Position numbers and translations under genes: made by a program. Positions 54,439-62,166 of a stretch of 64,000 bases of DNA are shown here, in pieces. How positions within the stretch are numbered: the first letter of the stretch is position 1; each line of letters begins with the position of its first letter. This DNA comes from Spirochaetaceae bacterium (GTDB taxonomy: Bacteria > Spirochaetota > Spirochaetia > SZUA-6 > Bin103), in NCBI GenBank assembly GCA_028820215.1, contig JAPPKD010000079.1, positions 10,799-74,798 of the forward strand. The letters run 5' to 3'. The notes beneath the pieces are model-generated. The model saw only the letters and a list, made by a program, of their open reading frames with translations, did not search any database and was not told where the DNA came from.

Positions 54439-55803
54439 ATGCGGGCCCTGGACCGGCACGCGCTGGCCACGCTTGGCGTGGCCGCGGCCGTCGCGGTCGT
54501 GGCGGCGGCCCTGGGGGACCGCGTCGGTCTGCAGGTCGTCTCCCTGACGCCGGCGCACGGGGCCGAGCACGTCTCCACGCTGGCGACGATCGAGGTCCGG
54601 TTCTCGGAGCCGATCGATCCCGCCGCGCGTTCGTCGACCCTGGCGATCGAGCCTCCCGTCGAGGGATCGCTGCGCTGGGGCAGCCGCACCGTGCGTTTCG
54701 ACCCCGACCGCACGCTGTCCGCGCGCACGCGCTACACGGTGCGGCTCGACCGGTCCGTGCGGGCAGCGTCTGGACGCCGTCTGCGCGGAGCGGTCGAGTG
54801 GAGCTTCGACACTGGAGCGCTGCGCATCGCCTACGTGGCCGACGGAGCGGCCGAACGGGCGCGGATCGCCGCCAGAGTCGTGACCACGACCGCGGGGCAG
54901 GCGGCAGGCGGCAGGTCGGAGCCCGGCGACGAGCGGACACTGGCGTCGTTCGAGCGGCCGGTGCGCGACTTTCACCAGTCGCCGGACGACGGCTCGCTGG
55001 TCGTCACGCTGGGCACCGACGCGTTCGCCGCGGATCTCTGGCTGGTCGACTCCGAGGGCGGTCGGCGCGAGCTGCTGGGCTGCGGCGGGGCGGAGTGCAG
55101 TGCGGCCCGCTGGGCTCCCGACGGGGAGACCATCGTCTTCTCGAGGCGCCGGCTGCCGTTGCCGCCGCGTCCCTGGCTGCTGGATCCCGCCACCGGCGAC
55201 CTGTGGCCGCTCATGGACCAGGAAGTGATCGGCTTCGACCCGCGCTGGTCGGACGACGGAGCGTGGGTGGCGTTCGTGTCGCCCGTGGAAGGGGGTTTGC
55301 GCGTCGTCAACGTAGCCGATGGCCGGACGGTGCTCGTACCGACGCGGGCCGCGGCTCCGGCGGCGTGGCGCCCCGGAGCGCGGGAGATCCTCACCTCCGA
55401 CCTGCGCGAAGGCGCAGCAGGCCGGGCCGTGGACCTGCTGATAACAATCGACCTGGCCGACCTCACGGTGCGGCGCGCGCTCGGGCCCGAGCATGGCGCC
55501 GACCGCGCGCCGGTGTGGGCGCCGGGCGGCGATCGCTTCGCGTTCATCCGCGCAGCAGGCGTTGGGGAGCAGGTGTGGCTGGCAACCGACGCCGGCGGGC
55601 CGCACTTCGAGACCGAGGCGCTGGCCGCCGCGCCGGGACTCACGTACCGGGAGATCGTATTCGCACCGGGTGGCGACCTGCTGGCGGCGCAGAGATCCCG
55701 GCTGGGCGTGGCGTTCCCTGAGCCCGAGGTGGTCGTGTTCGATCTCGACGGTCGGGAGCTGGCGGTGATCGCGGGCGCGACGACGCCCCGCTGGCTGCCG
55801 TGA
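54439..55803 (+). CDS. SbsA-type Ig-like domain plus PD40 beta-propeller, exported protein
   Basis: A protein of about 454 residues. The N-terminal signal or anchor (LATLGVAAAVAVVAAALG) is followed by an Ig-like domain of the Big_5/SbsA kind (LTPAHGAEHVSTLATIEVRFSEPID). Propeller blades then begin with motifs such as ARWAPDGETIVFSRR, PRWSDDGAWVAFVS and PVWAPGGDRFAFIR. It recalls the lipoprotein propellers at 20984-23643 but has no lipobox cysteine. It starts 3 bases after the YcgQ-like gene and ends overlapping the next gene (GTGA at 55800-55803). The function is unknown, with an envelope location inferred. Confidence 0.78.
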   Translation: MRALDRHALATLGVAAAVAVVAAALGDRVGLQVVSLTPAHGAEHVSTLATIEVRFSEPIDPAARSSTLAIEPPVEGSLRWGSRTVRFDPDRTLSARTRYTVRLDRSVRAASGRRLRGAVEWSFDTGALRIAYVADGAAERARIAARVVTTTAGQAAGGRSEPGDERTLASFERPVRDFHQSPDDGSLVVTLGTDAFAADLWLVDSEGGRRELLGCGGAECSAARWAPDGETIVFSRRRLPLPPRPWLLDPATGDLWPLMDQEVIGFDPRWSDDGAWVAFVSPVEGGLRVVNVADGRTVLVPTRAAAPAAWRPGAREILTSDLREGAAGRAVDLLITIDLADLTVRRALGPEHGADRAPVWAPGGDRFAFIRAAGVGEQVWLATDAGGPHFETEALAAAPGLTYREIVFAPGGDLLAAQRSRLGVAFPEPEVVVFDLDGRELAVIAGATTPRWLP

Positions 55804-56219
55804 AGGCGCGAGCCGCGGCGGACGGCCTCGCGATCCTGTTCGTCGACGGCGACTGCGTACTCTGCCGGCGCCTGTCGCGGATCGTTCTGCAGGGGGACAC
55901 CGCCGGTCGGCTGCGGGTCGCTCCGCTCGCCGGGGTGACCGCCCGCCGGCTGCTGACTCCTGCGGATCGGGCGCAGAACGACTGGGTCGTGCTGATCGAG
56001 GGGCCGCGGACGCTGCGGGCCGCCGACGCCGTGGTACGCACGCTGCAACTGATGGGAGGACGGTTCGCCTTCCTGGCGTCCGGCACCCTGCTGATGCCCC
56101 GTCCACTGCGCGCGGCGGTCTACCGGTTCGTCGCCGGCCGCCGCCGCGCGTGGTTCGGGCGGGTGAAGTCGTGTCCTCTGCCGGCGAGCGAACGCCGGCC
56201 TGACGCCGTCCTCGACTGA
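55800..56219 (+). CDS. DCC-family (DUF393) thiol-oxidoreductase-like protein
   Basis: A 139-residue protein with the family motif FVDGDCVLCRRL near the N-terminus (CxxC after DGD), RLRVAPLAG in the middle and a basic tail. DUF393 proteins look like small thioredoxin-fold redox proteins, but their substrates are unknown. GTG 55800 overlaps the propeller gene's stop. A link to the cysteine motifs of the two upstream membrane proteins is possible but unproven. Confidence 0.85.
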   Translation: MKARAAADGLAILFVDGDCVLCRRLSRIVLQGDTAGRLRVAPLAGVTARRLLTPADRAQNDWVVLIEGPRTLRAADAVVRTLQLMGGRFAFLASGTLLMPRPLRAAVYRFVAGRRRAWFGRVKSCPLPASERRPDAVLD

Positions 56220-56278
56220 ACCGGACCGCGCCGGATGCGGCGCCGCGTCGGCAGTAGGCCGGAGCGGATGCTTGGCCG

Positions 56279-56284
56279 TATACT
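56279..56284 (+). promoter_or_regulatory. -10 box upstream of pdxS
   Basis: TATACT lies 48 bases before the pdxS ATG in the 113-base gap after the DUF393 gene. No good -35 hexamer is seen 17 bases upstream. A clear GAGAGGAG ribosome site follows before ATG 56333. Confidence 0.4.
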
Positions 56285-56332
56285 CTCGTTCCCAGGGCCG
56301 GAGCAGGATCCGGCCGGTGAGAGGAGTTCGCT

Positions 56333-57229
56333 ATGGCGGGTGAGATGCAGGATACCGGTACGTGGACGGTCAAGACCGGGCTGGCTCAGATGCTGAAGGG
56401 CGGAGTGATCATGGATGTGGTCACCGCCGAGCAGGCCAGGATCGCCGAAGACGCCGGCGCGGTCTCGGTGATGGCGCTCGAACGGGTGCCTGCCGACATC
56501 CGCAAGGCCGGCGGCGTGGCGCGCATGGCCGATCCGACCAAGATCGAGGAGATCAAGCGCGCCGTCACGATTCCGGTCATGGCCAAGTGCCGTATAGGCC
56601 ACTTCGTCGAAGCTCAGGTCCTGCAGTCCCTGGAGATCGACTACATCGACGAGTCCGAGGTCCTGACTCCGGCTGACGAAGACAATCACGTGTGGAAGCA
56701 CGACTTCACGGTGCCGTTCGTGTGCGGCTGCCGGAACCTGGGTGAGGCGCTGCGGCGCATCCGCGAAGGGGCCGCCATGATCCGCACCAAGGGAGAGGCC
56801 GGCACCGGCAACGTGGTCGAGGCGGTGCGCCACGCCCGCACCGTGCTGCAGGCGGTCCGACGGGTGCAGGGCCTGAACGACAGCGAGCTGTCGGCATTCG
56901 CGAAGGAGATGCAGGCGCCGTTCGAGCTGGTGGCGCAACTGCGCGCGGACGGATCGCTGCCGGTGGTCAACTTCGCCGCCGGCGGCATCGCCACGCCGGC
57001 GGACGCGGCGCTGATGATGCAGCTCGGCGTCGACGGCGTGTTCGTGGGCTCCGGGATCTTCAAGTCCGAGAACCCGCAGCGCATGGCGGAGGCGATCGTC
57101 AAGGCGACGACCAACTACGACGATCCGGACATCCTGGCCCAGGTCTCCCGCGGGTTGGGCGAGCCCATGCGCGGGCTGGAGATGGCGGCGATCCCCGCAG
57201 GGGAGCAGCTCGCCGTACGCGGCTGGTAG
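56333..57229 (+). CDS. pdxS: Pyridoxal 5'-phosphate synthase subunit PdxS
   Basis: A 298-residue TIM barrel that builds PLP from ribose-5-phosphate, glyceraldehyde-3-phosphate and ammonia. The Schiff-base lysines lie in [10 protein letters not shown]...[14 protein letters not shown] and in [31 protein letters not shown] and [16 protein letters not shown] are also diagnostic. GAGAGGAG precedes ATG 56333. pdxT follows after 3 bases. Its product serves the PLP enzymes of this window, including the SelA-like enzyme and YggS. Confidence 0.97.
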   Translation: MAGEMQDTGTWTVKTGLAQMLKGGVIMDVVTAEQARIAEDAGAVSVMALERVPADIRKAGGVARMADPTKIEEIKRAVTIPVMAKCRIGHFVEAQVLQSLEIDYIDESEVLTPADEDNHVWKHDFTVPFVCGCRNLGEALRRIREGAAMIRTKGEAGTGNVVEAVRHARTVLQAVRRVQGLNDSELSAFAKEMQAPFELVAQLRADGSLPVVNFAAGGIATPADAALMMQLGVDGVFVGSGIFKSENPQRMAEAIVKATTNYDDPDILAQVSRGLGEPMRGLEMAAIPAGEQLAVRGW

Positions 57230-57232
57230 CAC

Positions 57233-57898
57233 ATGGCGGTGGGCGTCCTGGCGCTGCAGGGCGACGTCCGTGAGCATCTCCATGCCCTCGCCGCCATCGG
57301 CCAACCGGCCTCGCCGGTGCGCACCGCCGCGCACCTCGCAGCGGCCGACGCGCTGATCATCCCCGGCGGGGAAAGCACGACGATCATCAACCTGCTGCAT
57401 GCGTTCGACTTGGCAAGGCCGCTCTGCGACCGGCTGACCGGCGGCATGCCGGTGTGGGGTACCTGCGCCGGGATGATCGTGCTTGCCGCGGAGGTGCTGG
57501 ACCCGCGTCCGGAGCCGCTGCGGCTGATGGACATCTCGGTGCGGCGCAACGCGTACGGCCGTCAGGTGGCCAGCTTCCAGGCGTCCCTGGATGTCCGGGA
57601 GTTGGGCCCGCCGCCGTTCTGCGGCATCTTCATCCGGGCGCCGGCGGTGGAGCGCGTGGGCTCCGCCGTTCAGGTGATCGCCGCCCTGCCCGACGGGCGT
57701 CCGGTGGCGGTCCGCCAGGGCGCCGTGCTGGCGACCTCGTTCCATCCCGAGCTCACCGGAGACTACCGGTTCCATCGCTATTTCTGCTCGTTCCTGGGGG
57801 GCGGCGACCGTACGCCCGTCGGTGCGGCGCCGCAGGGACGCGAGCCCGGGACGCGGGTCGCGGACCGCGTTCGACCGGCCGGAACCCGGCTCCGCTGA
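57233..57898 (+). CDS. pdxT: Pyridoxal 5'-phosphate synthase glutaminase subunit PdxT
   Basis: A 221-residue glutaminase that feeds ammonia to PdxS. Motifs are GVLALQGDVREHL, IIPGGESTT, the nucleophile in VWGTCAGMIV, and the His-Glu pair in SFHPELTGD. The C-terminal about 30 residues (Pro/Arg/Gly-rich) extend beyond the family core. ATG 57233 follows pdxS directly. Confidence 0.96.
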   Translation: MAVGVLALQGDVREHLHALAAIGQPASPVRTAAHLAAADALIIPGGESTTIINLLHAFDLARPLCDRLTGGMPVWGTCAGMIVLAAEVLDPRPEPLRLMDISVRRNAYGRQVASFQASLDVRELGPPPFCGIFIRAPAVERVGSAVQVIAALPDGRPVAVRQGAVLATSFHPELTGDYRFHRYFCSFLGGGDRTPVGAAPQGREPGTRVADRVRPAGTRLR

Positions 57899-57906
57899 CG
57901 GCACGC

Positions 57907-58638
57907 ATGGCCGACACGGGCCCGGCGGCGGCCGAACCGGAGCGGGTGCAGCGGATTCGCGACAACTACGACGCGGTACGTCAGCGTGTGGCCGCGGCCG
58001 CCGCGCGCGCCGGCCGGCGTGCCGACTCGGTCCGGGTGATGGCGGTGACCAAGAGCTTCCCCCTGGATCACGCCCTGGCCGCGGTCGCCGCCGGACTGGA
58101 TCTGTTGGGCGAGAACCGGGTGCAGGAGGCGGCCGGCAAGCATGGCGACCGCCCGCGGACGTACGAGTTGCATCTGGTCGGTCACCTGCAGCGCAACAAG
58201 GCCAGGGACGCGGCGCGGCTGTTCGATGCGGTGCAGTCGATCGATGCCGGGCACACGGCGGCCGCCTTGCAGCGGCGCTGCGCGGTGCTCGGCCGAACGA
58301 TGCCGATCCTGCTGGAGCTGAACGCCTCCGGCGAGCCGACCAAGGCCGGCTTTTCGGCTGCGGATGACCTGCTTGCGGCCGCGGAACAGATCGCTGCGGG
58401 CTGCCCGCATCTGTCGCTGGCCGGAGTCATGACGATCGGCGCGCATACGGACGACGAGGCGGCGGTGCGCGCCTCGTTCGCGCGGCTGCGGGCGGTCCAC
58501 GAACGCCTGCTCGGCAACCACCCGGAAGCCCGGGTGTTGTCGATGGGCATGTCGCAGGACTACGAGCTGGCGATCGAGGAGGGCGCGACGCTGATCAGGC
58601 TCGGCACCGCGCTGCTCGGGCCGCGGCCCGAGCCATGA
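57907..58638 (+). CDS. YggS/PLPBP-family pyridoxal phosphate homeostasis protein
   Basis: A 243-residue PLP-binding protein that balances cellular PLP. The PLP lysine is in VRVMAVTKSFP (about residue 50). LLGENRVQEAAGK, ELHLVGHLQRNKAR and VLSMGMSQDYELAIEEGATLIRLGTALLG are classic family stretches. It lies 8 bases after pdxT, which makes functional sense, and its stop overlaps the next ATG (ATGA at 58635-58638). Confidence 0.95.
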   Translation: MADTGPAAAEPERVQRIRDNYDAVRQRVAAAAARAGRRADSVRVMAVTKSFPLDHALAAVAAGLDLLGENRVQEAAGKHGDRPRTYELHLVGHLQRNKARDAARLFDAVQSIDAGHTAAALQRRCAVLGRTMPILLELNASGEPTKAGFSAADDLLAAAEQIAAGCPHLSLAGVMTIGAHTDDEAAVRASFARLRAVHERLLGNHPEARVLSMGMSQDYELAIEEGATLIRLGTALLGPRPEP

Positions 58639-59081
58639 GACAACCGGCGACGAGACGTCCGGCCATGAGCCGACTGGCAGCGGCGCTGCTGATCGGAGCC
58701 GTGGCCGGCGCGGCGTGGGGCCAGGAACCGGCTGGTGCCGGCGAAGAGGGGGCGGCGGCCCTGCTCGAACCGGTTCCGTACGAACGTTCCGAGTTCCCGG
58801 ATTGGGCGCACGCGCTGCGCCGCGCCGAGGTGGTGGCGATCGGTTCCCTGCCGCTGACGCTGTTCGGCGTCCGGCTGCTGTACGACTATACCCGCTACGT
58901 CGCGCACGGCTTTGCCGAAGAGGTGCGGCCGTTCCCGTTTCGGCCGATCGGCGGCGGTGCGACGCTCACGGAGACGGAGATGCTCGGGATCGTCATCGGC
59001 GCGGCGGCGCTGTCGGTCGTGATCGCGCTCATCGACGCCGACATGCGCGCGGCAGCACCTGCCGACCGGCAGGTGCCGTGA
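58635..59081 (+). CDS. Small exported or membrane hypothetical protein
   Basis: A 148-residue protein with an N-terminal signal-like segment (LAAALLIGAVAGAAWG) and two further hydrophobic segments (VVAIGSLPLTLFGVRLLY, IVIGAAALSVVIALI). It is not recognised. A central FAEEVRPFPFRPIGGG loop may be conserved in relatives. It is coupled at both ends (ATGA with yggS, GTGA with the RluA-type gene), so it is surely translated with them. The natural start may be ATG 58668, which begins directly before the signal segment. Confidence 0.7.
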   Translation: MRQPATRRPAMSRLAAALLIGAVAGAAWGQEPAGAGEEGAAALLEPVPYERSEFPDWAHALRRAEVVAIGSLPLTLFGVRLLYDYTRYVAHGFAEEVRPFPFRPIGGGATLTETEMLGIVIGAAALSVVIALIDADMRAAAPADRQVP

Positions 59082-60037
59082 GGTCGTCGGAAACGCTCGT
59101 CGGTGACGAGCGCTTCGCGGGAGCGCGGCTGGACAGCTATCTGGCGACCGGGTTGCGGCTGTTTCCCCGCAGCCAGGCGCGGGCACGTGTCGACGTGGTC
59201 ACCGTCAACGGCCGTCCCGCGAAGCTGGCGACGCGCCTGTGCCCGGGCGACCGCGTGGCGGTCAGCTACCGCGACCCGGAGCCGCTGACCGCGGTGGCGG
59301 AGGAGATGGAGCTGTCGATCCTCCATGAAGACGGCGACGCCATCGTGCTGGACAAGCCCTCCGGCGTGGTCACCCACCCCGGGGCAGGGAACCGGACCGG
59401 CACCCTCCTGAACGGCGTGCTCGGCCACTGCGACCGGCTGCGTGACGCGTTTCCGGACGAGCCGGCCAGGCCGGGCGTGGTGCATCGGCTGGACAAGGAG
59501 ACCTCGGGAGTCATCGTCTTCGCCAAGTCGCCGCACGCGCATCTGGCGTTGACCCGCCAGTTCGCCCAGCGGCGCGTCCGCAAGCGATACCTGGCGGTGG
59601 TCGACGGACGCCCGCCGGAAGCCGGCGGCACCGTGGACCTGCCGATCGGTCGCGACGACCGCGACCGGACCCGGTTCTCGGTGGCCGCCCGGGGCAGGCC
59701 GGCGATCACCCGCTACCGGCTGCTCGGCGGACTGGCGGACGGACGTTCGCTGGTGCTCCTGGCCCCGGTGACCGGCCGCACCCACCAGTTGCGCGTGCAC
59801 CTGGCGGCGCTCGGCTGTCCCGTGGCCGGCGACGTGGTGTACGGGAAGCGGCGCCGGTCGGAGCCGACGTCGATGCTGCTACACGCGTCAATGCTCCTGC
59901 ATGCCGCCTCGCTGCGGCTGCGGCTACCGGGCGGGGAGGAGCCCAGTCGGTTCCGGGCTCCGCTGCCGGAGCGGTTCCGGGCGGCGCCGGGCGTGGTCGA
60001 CTGCCTGCGGATGGTCAGTCCCGCAGGTGGACGTTGA
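59078..60037 (+). CDS. RluA-family rRNA pseudouridine synthase
   Basis: A protein of about 319 residues. An N-terminal S4-like domain (RLDSYLATGLRLFPRSQAR...VTVNGRPAKLATRL) is followed by the catalytic domain with PGVVHRLDKETSGVIVFAKS (catalytic Asp), RKRYLAVVDG and LLAPVTGRTHQLRVHLAALG. It probably modifies 23S rRNA in the manner of RluD. GTG 59078 overlaps the preceding stop. The 3' end overlaps the convergent metallo-hydrolase gene by 23 bases. Confidence 0.93.
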   Translation: MRSSETLVGDERFAGARLDSYLATGLRLFPRSQARARVDVVTVNGRPAKLATRLCPGDRVAVSYRDPEPLTAVAEEMELSILHEDGDAIVLDKPSGVVTHPGAGNRTGTLLNGVLGHCDRLRDAFPDEPARPGVVHRLDKETSGVIVFAKSPHAHLALTRQFAQRRVRKRYLAVVDGRPPEAGGTVDLPIGRDDRDRTRFSVAARGRPAITRYRLLGGLADGRSLVLLAPVTGRTHQLRVHLAALGCPVAGDVVYGKRRRSEPTSMLLHASMLLHAASLRLRLPGGEEPSRFRAPLPERFRAAPGVVDCLRMVSPAGGR

Positions 60038-60575
60038 ACCGGCGCTCGATGCCGATCGTGGTCGGCGGCCCATGTCCCGGAAGCACGACTTCGTGGTCGG
60101 CACGGCTGAGCAGCCGTTCGCGGACGGACCGCTGCAGCGTGGCCCGACCTTCCGCCGTCGCCGCGCTGCCGATGGCCCCGGCCGCCAGCGTGTCGCCGGT
60201 AAAGATCACCGGTGGCAGCGCATAGCAGACTGAATCTTCGGTGTGACCGGGCGTCGACAGCACCTCGAAGGTGAGCGCGCCGATGCGCAGCGTCTGCCCG
60301 CCGGCGACGAGGGTGGTGGGAAGCTCGGCGACGGCAGCGGCGGCGTAGATCTCGGCGCCGAACACTTTCTGGATCGCGCCCGCGCCCGCGCAGTGGCTGG
60401 GGTGAGTATGTGTGAGCATTACCGCACTCGGCGGCAGATCGCGCTGCTCGATGTGGCCGACGAGGGCGGCGTTCAGGTAGCCGGGATCGACCAGGACGCT
60501 GTAGCCGCCGTCGTCCGGCCCGATCAGGTAACAGGTGGCGAAGCCACCGCCCGCGAAATGCGTGGAGATGGTCAT
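60015..60575 (-). CDS. Metallo-beta-lactamase-fold hydrolase with altered metal motif
   Basis: A 186-residue protein of the glyoxalase II/MBL fold. The first motif reads MLTHTHPSHCAG, where the usual Asp of HxHxDH is Ser. The later ligands are in STPGHTEDSVC, IFTGDTL and VVLPGHGP. Losing that Asp would remove one metal ligand, so a single metal or altered activity is expected. The general role may be thioester hydrolysis. The gene lies between the RluA-type gene (convergent, 23-base overlap) and the pentapeptide gene, 17 bases away on the same strand. Confidence 0.85.
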   Translation of the reverse strand: MTISTHFAGGGFATCYLIGPDDGGYSVLVDPGYLNAALVGHIEQRDLPPSAVMLTHTHPSHCAGAGAIQKVFGAEIYAAAAVAELPTTLVAGGQTLRIGALTFEVLSTPGHTEDSVCYALPPVIFTGDTLAAGAIGSAATAEGRATLQRSVRERLLSRADHEVVLPGHGPPTTIGIERRFNVHLRD

Positions 60576-60592
60576 CGCGGGTTTCGGGCCGC

Positions 60593-61183
60593 TCAGCGGC
60601 GATGCGCTTCGGCCAGGTTGGAGCCCGGTGTGGCCAGATCCCCCAGGTCCGCCAGCTCCAGATGCGCGTGATAGAGGTTGCAGTCGTCCATCGTGACCTG
60701 CCGCAGCGTGCCGCCGATGAAGCGGGACGATGTCAGGTCGCAGCTACCGAAGAGCGTGCGGGAGATGGTCGCGGCCACGAAGTTGCAGCGCTGCACGTCG
60801 CAGTCGTCGAAATGGCAGTCGCTGAGCTCGCTGCCCGCCAGGATCACCGCCGCCAGCCGGCAGCCGACGAAGCGGCACTCGGACAGCACCGCGTCGTGCA
60901 GGAACACCAGGCTCAGATGGCATCCTTCGAACGACACCCGCTCCAGCGTGGCTCCGACCAGGCGGGTGCCTACCAGGCGTCGCTCGCGGATGTGCCGGTC
61001 GCGGACCCGGACCCCGCTCACGTCGACGTGGGTCAGGTCGGCTCCTTCCGCGAAGCGGCGCCGCGCTCGTCGCTGGTAGGCCTGCTCGTCCGCGACGTGG
61101 GCATGGCAGCTATCCTCGCCGGTGAGCGCCGGCGACGGGCAGGTGGGTACGGCGCAGGGGGCCGCCTGGGTCATCGCCGTCAC
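60593..61183 (-). CDS. Pentapeptide-repeat protein
   Basis: A 196-residue protein. Its N-terminus has a Cys/His cluster (CAVPTCPSP...EDSCHAHV) that could bind zinc. From about residue 48 it consists of A(D/N)LxX-type pentapeptide repeats (for example CHFDD, CNFVA, SRFIG, AHLEL), which fold as a right-handed beta-helix. Some such proteins mimic DNA and protect gyrase, while most have no known role. It is probably co-transcribed with the metallo-hydrolase gene. It diverges from rsgA across 47 bases. Confidence 0.85.
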   Translation of the reverse strand: MTAMTQAAPCAVPTCPSPALTGEDSCHAHVADEQAYQRRARRRFAEGADLTHVDVSGVRVRDRHIRERRLVGTRLVGATLERVSFEGCHLSLVFLHDAVLSECRFVGCRLAAVILAGSELSDCHFDDCDVQRCNFVAATISRTLFGSCDLTSSRFIGGTLRQVTMDDCNLYHAHLELADLGDLATPGSNLAEAHRR

Positions 61184-61230
61184 CGTATCACGCCTTGCGC
61201 GCCCGACGGCCGTTGGGCGACAGTCGCGCG

Positions 61231-62166
61231 GTGAGCATCATCACGGGACAGGTGCACCGCAGCGGCGGCAGCGTCTACGACGTCGGCGTGGACGGGTCTC
61301 TCATACGCTGCCGGATCAAGGGAAAGACCCTGGCGGTCGAAGAGCGCGTCCATGCGCCGATCGCCGTGGGCGACTTCCTGGAGATCGAGCCCGATCCCTA
61401 CGAGGACGCCGCCGGCTGGATCCTGAACCGGCTGGAGCGCACGACGCAGATCGATCGGTGGAGCCGCAAGCACCGCGCGATGCAGGTGCTTGCCGCCAAC
61501 GTCGACCAGGTGGCCTGCGTTAGCGCCCCGCGCTCGCCCCCGTTCCGTCCGCGGTTCATCGACCGCCTGCTCGTGTCCGCCGAGCATGCCGGCGTCGAGT
61601 CCCTGATCATTCTCAACAAGGCCGATCTTGGCATTCCGGCGACGGTGGCTGAACGCATCGCCGATTTCCGGAGGATGGGTTACCGGGTGCTTGCGTGCTC
61701 GGCCGTCACCGGTGAGGGAGTGGCGGAGGCGCGGGCGGCGCTGGGCTCGGCGTTGACGCTGATCTGCGGTCAGTCGGGGGTGGGAAAATCCAGCTTGTTG
61801 AACGCTTGGGATCCCGGCCTGGAGCTGCGCACCGGCGCGGTGTCGCGCAAGTTCGACAGGGGTGTGCACACGACGATCCGCGCCGAGCTGCTGGAACTCG
61901 CCGACGGAGGGCGCCTGATCGACAGTCCCGGCATTCGCGAGCTGGAGCTGGGCGCCATCGAGGCGCGCGACATCCGCCACCGTTTTCGCGACTTCCAGCG
62001 CTGGCTGCTGCGCTGCGAGTACAGCGCCTGCCTGTGCGACGGCGAACCGGGCTGCGCGGTGCGCGCGGCGGCGGAGGCGGGCCAGATCCATCCCGACCGC
62101 TACGACAGTTACCTGCGGTTGCTGCGGGAAGTGCTCGATCGAGAGCGCGAGCGAGCGCACGCATGA
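61231..62166 (+). CDS. rsgA: Ribosome small subunit-dependent GTPase RsgA
   Basis: A protein of about 311 residues for late 30S assembly. It has an N-terminal OB fold (GQVHRSGGSVYDVGVDG) and a circularly permuted GTPase with motifs in the order NKAD (G4), ICGQSGVGKSSLLN (G1) and LIDSPGIRELEL (G3). The C-terminal zinc site is CEYSACLCDGEPGCAV. GTG 61231 gives the normal N-terminus, and GTG/ATG codons upstream are less likely. The stop overlaps mutS2 (ATGA at 62163-62166). Confidence 0.94.
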   Translation: MSIITGQVHRSGGSVYDVGVDGSLIRCRIKGKTLAVEERVHAPIAVGDFLEIEPDPYEDAAGWILNRLERTTQIDRWSRKHRAMQVLAANVDQVACVSAPRSPPFRPRFIDRLLVSAEHAGVESLIILNKADLGIPATVAERIADFRRMGYRVLACSAVTGEGVAEARAALGSALTLICGQSGVGKSSLLNAWDPGLELRTGAVSRKFDRGVHTTIRAELLELADGGRLIDSPGIRELELGAIEARDIRHRFRDFQRWLLRCEYSACLCDGEPGCAVRAAAEAGQIHPDRYDSYLRLLREVLDRERERAHA

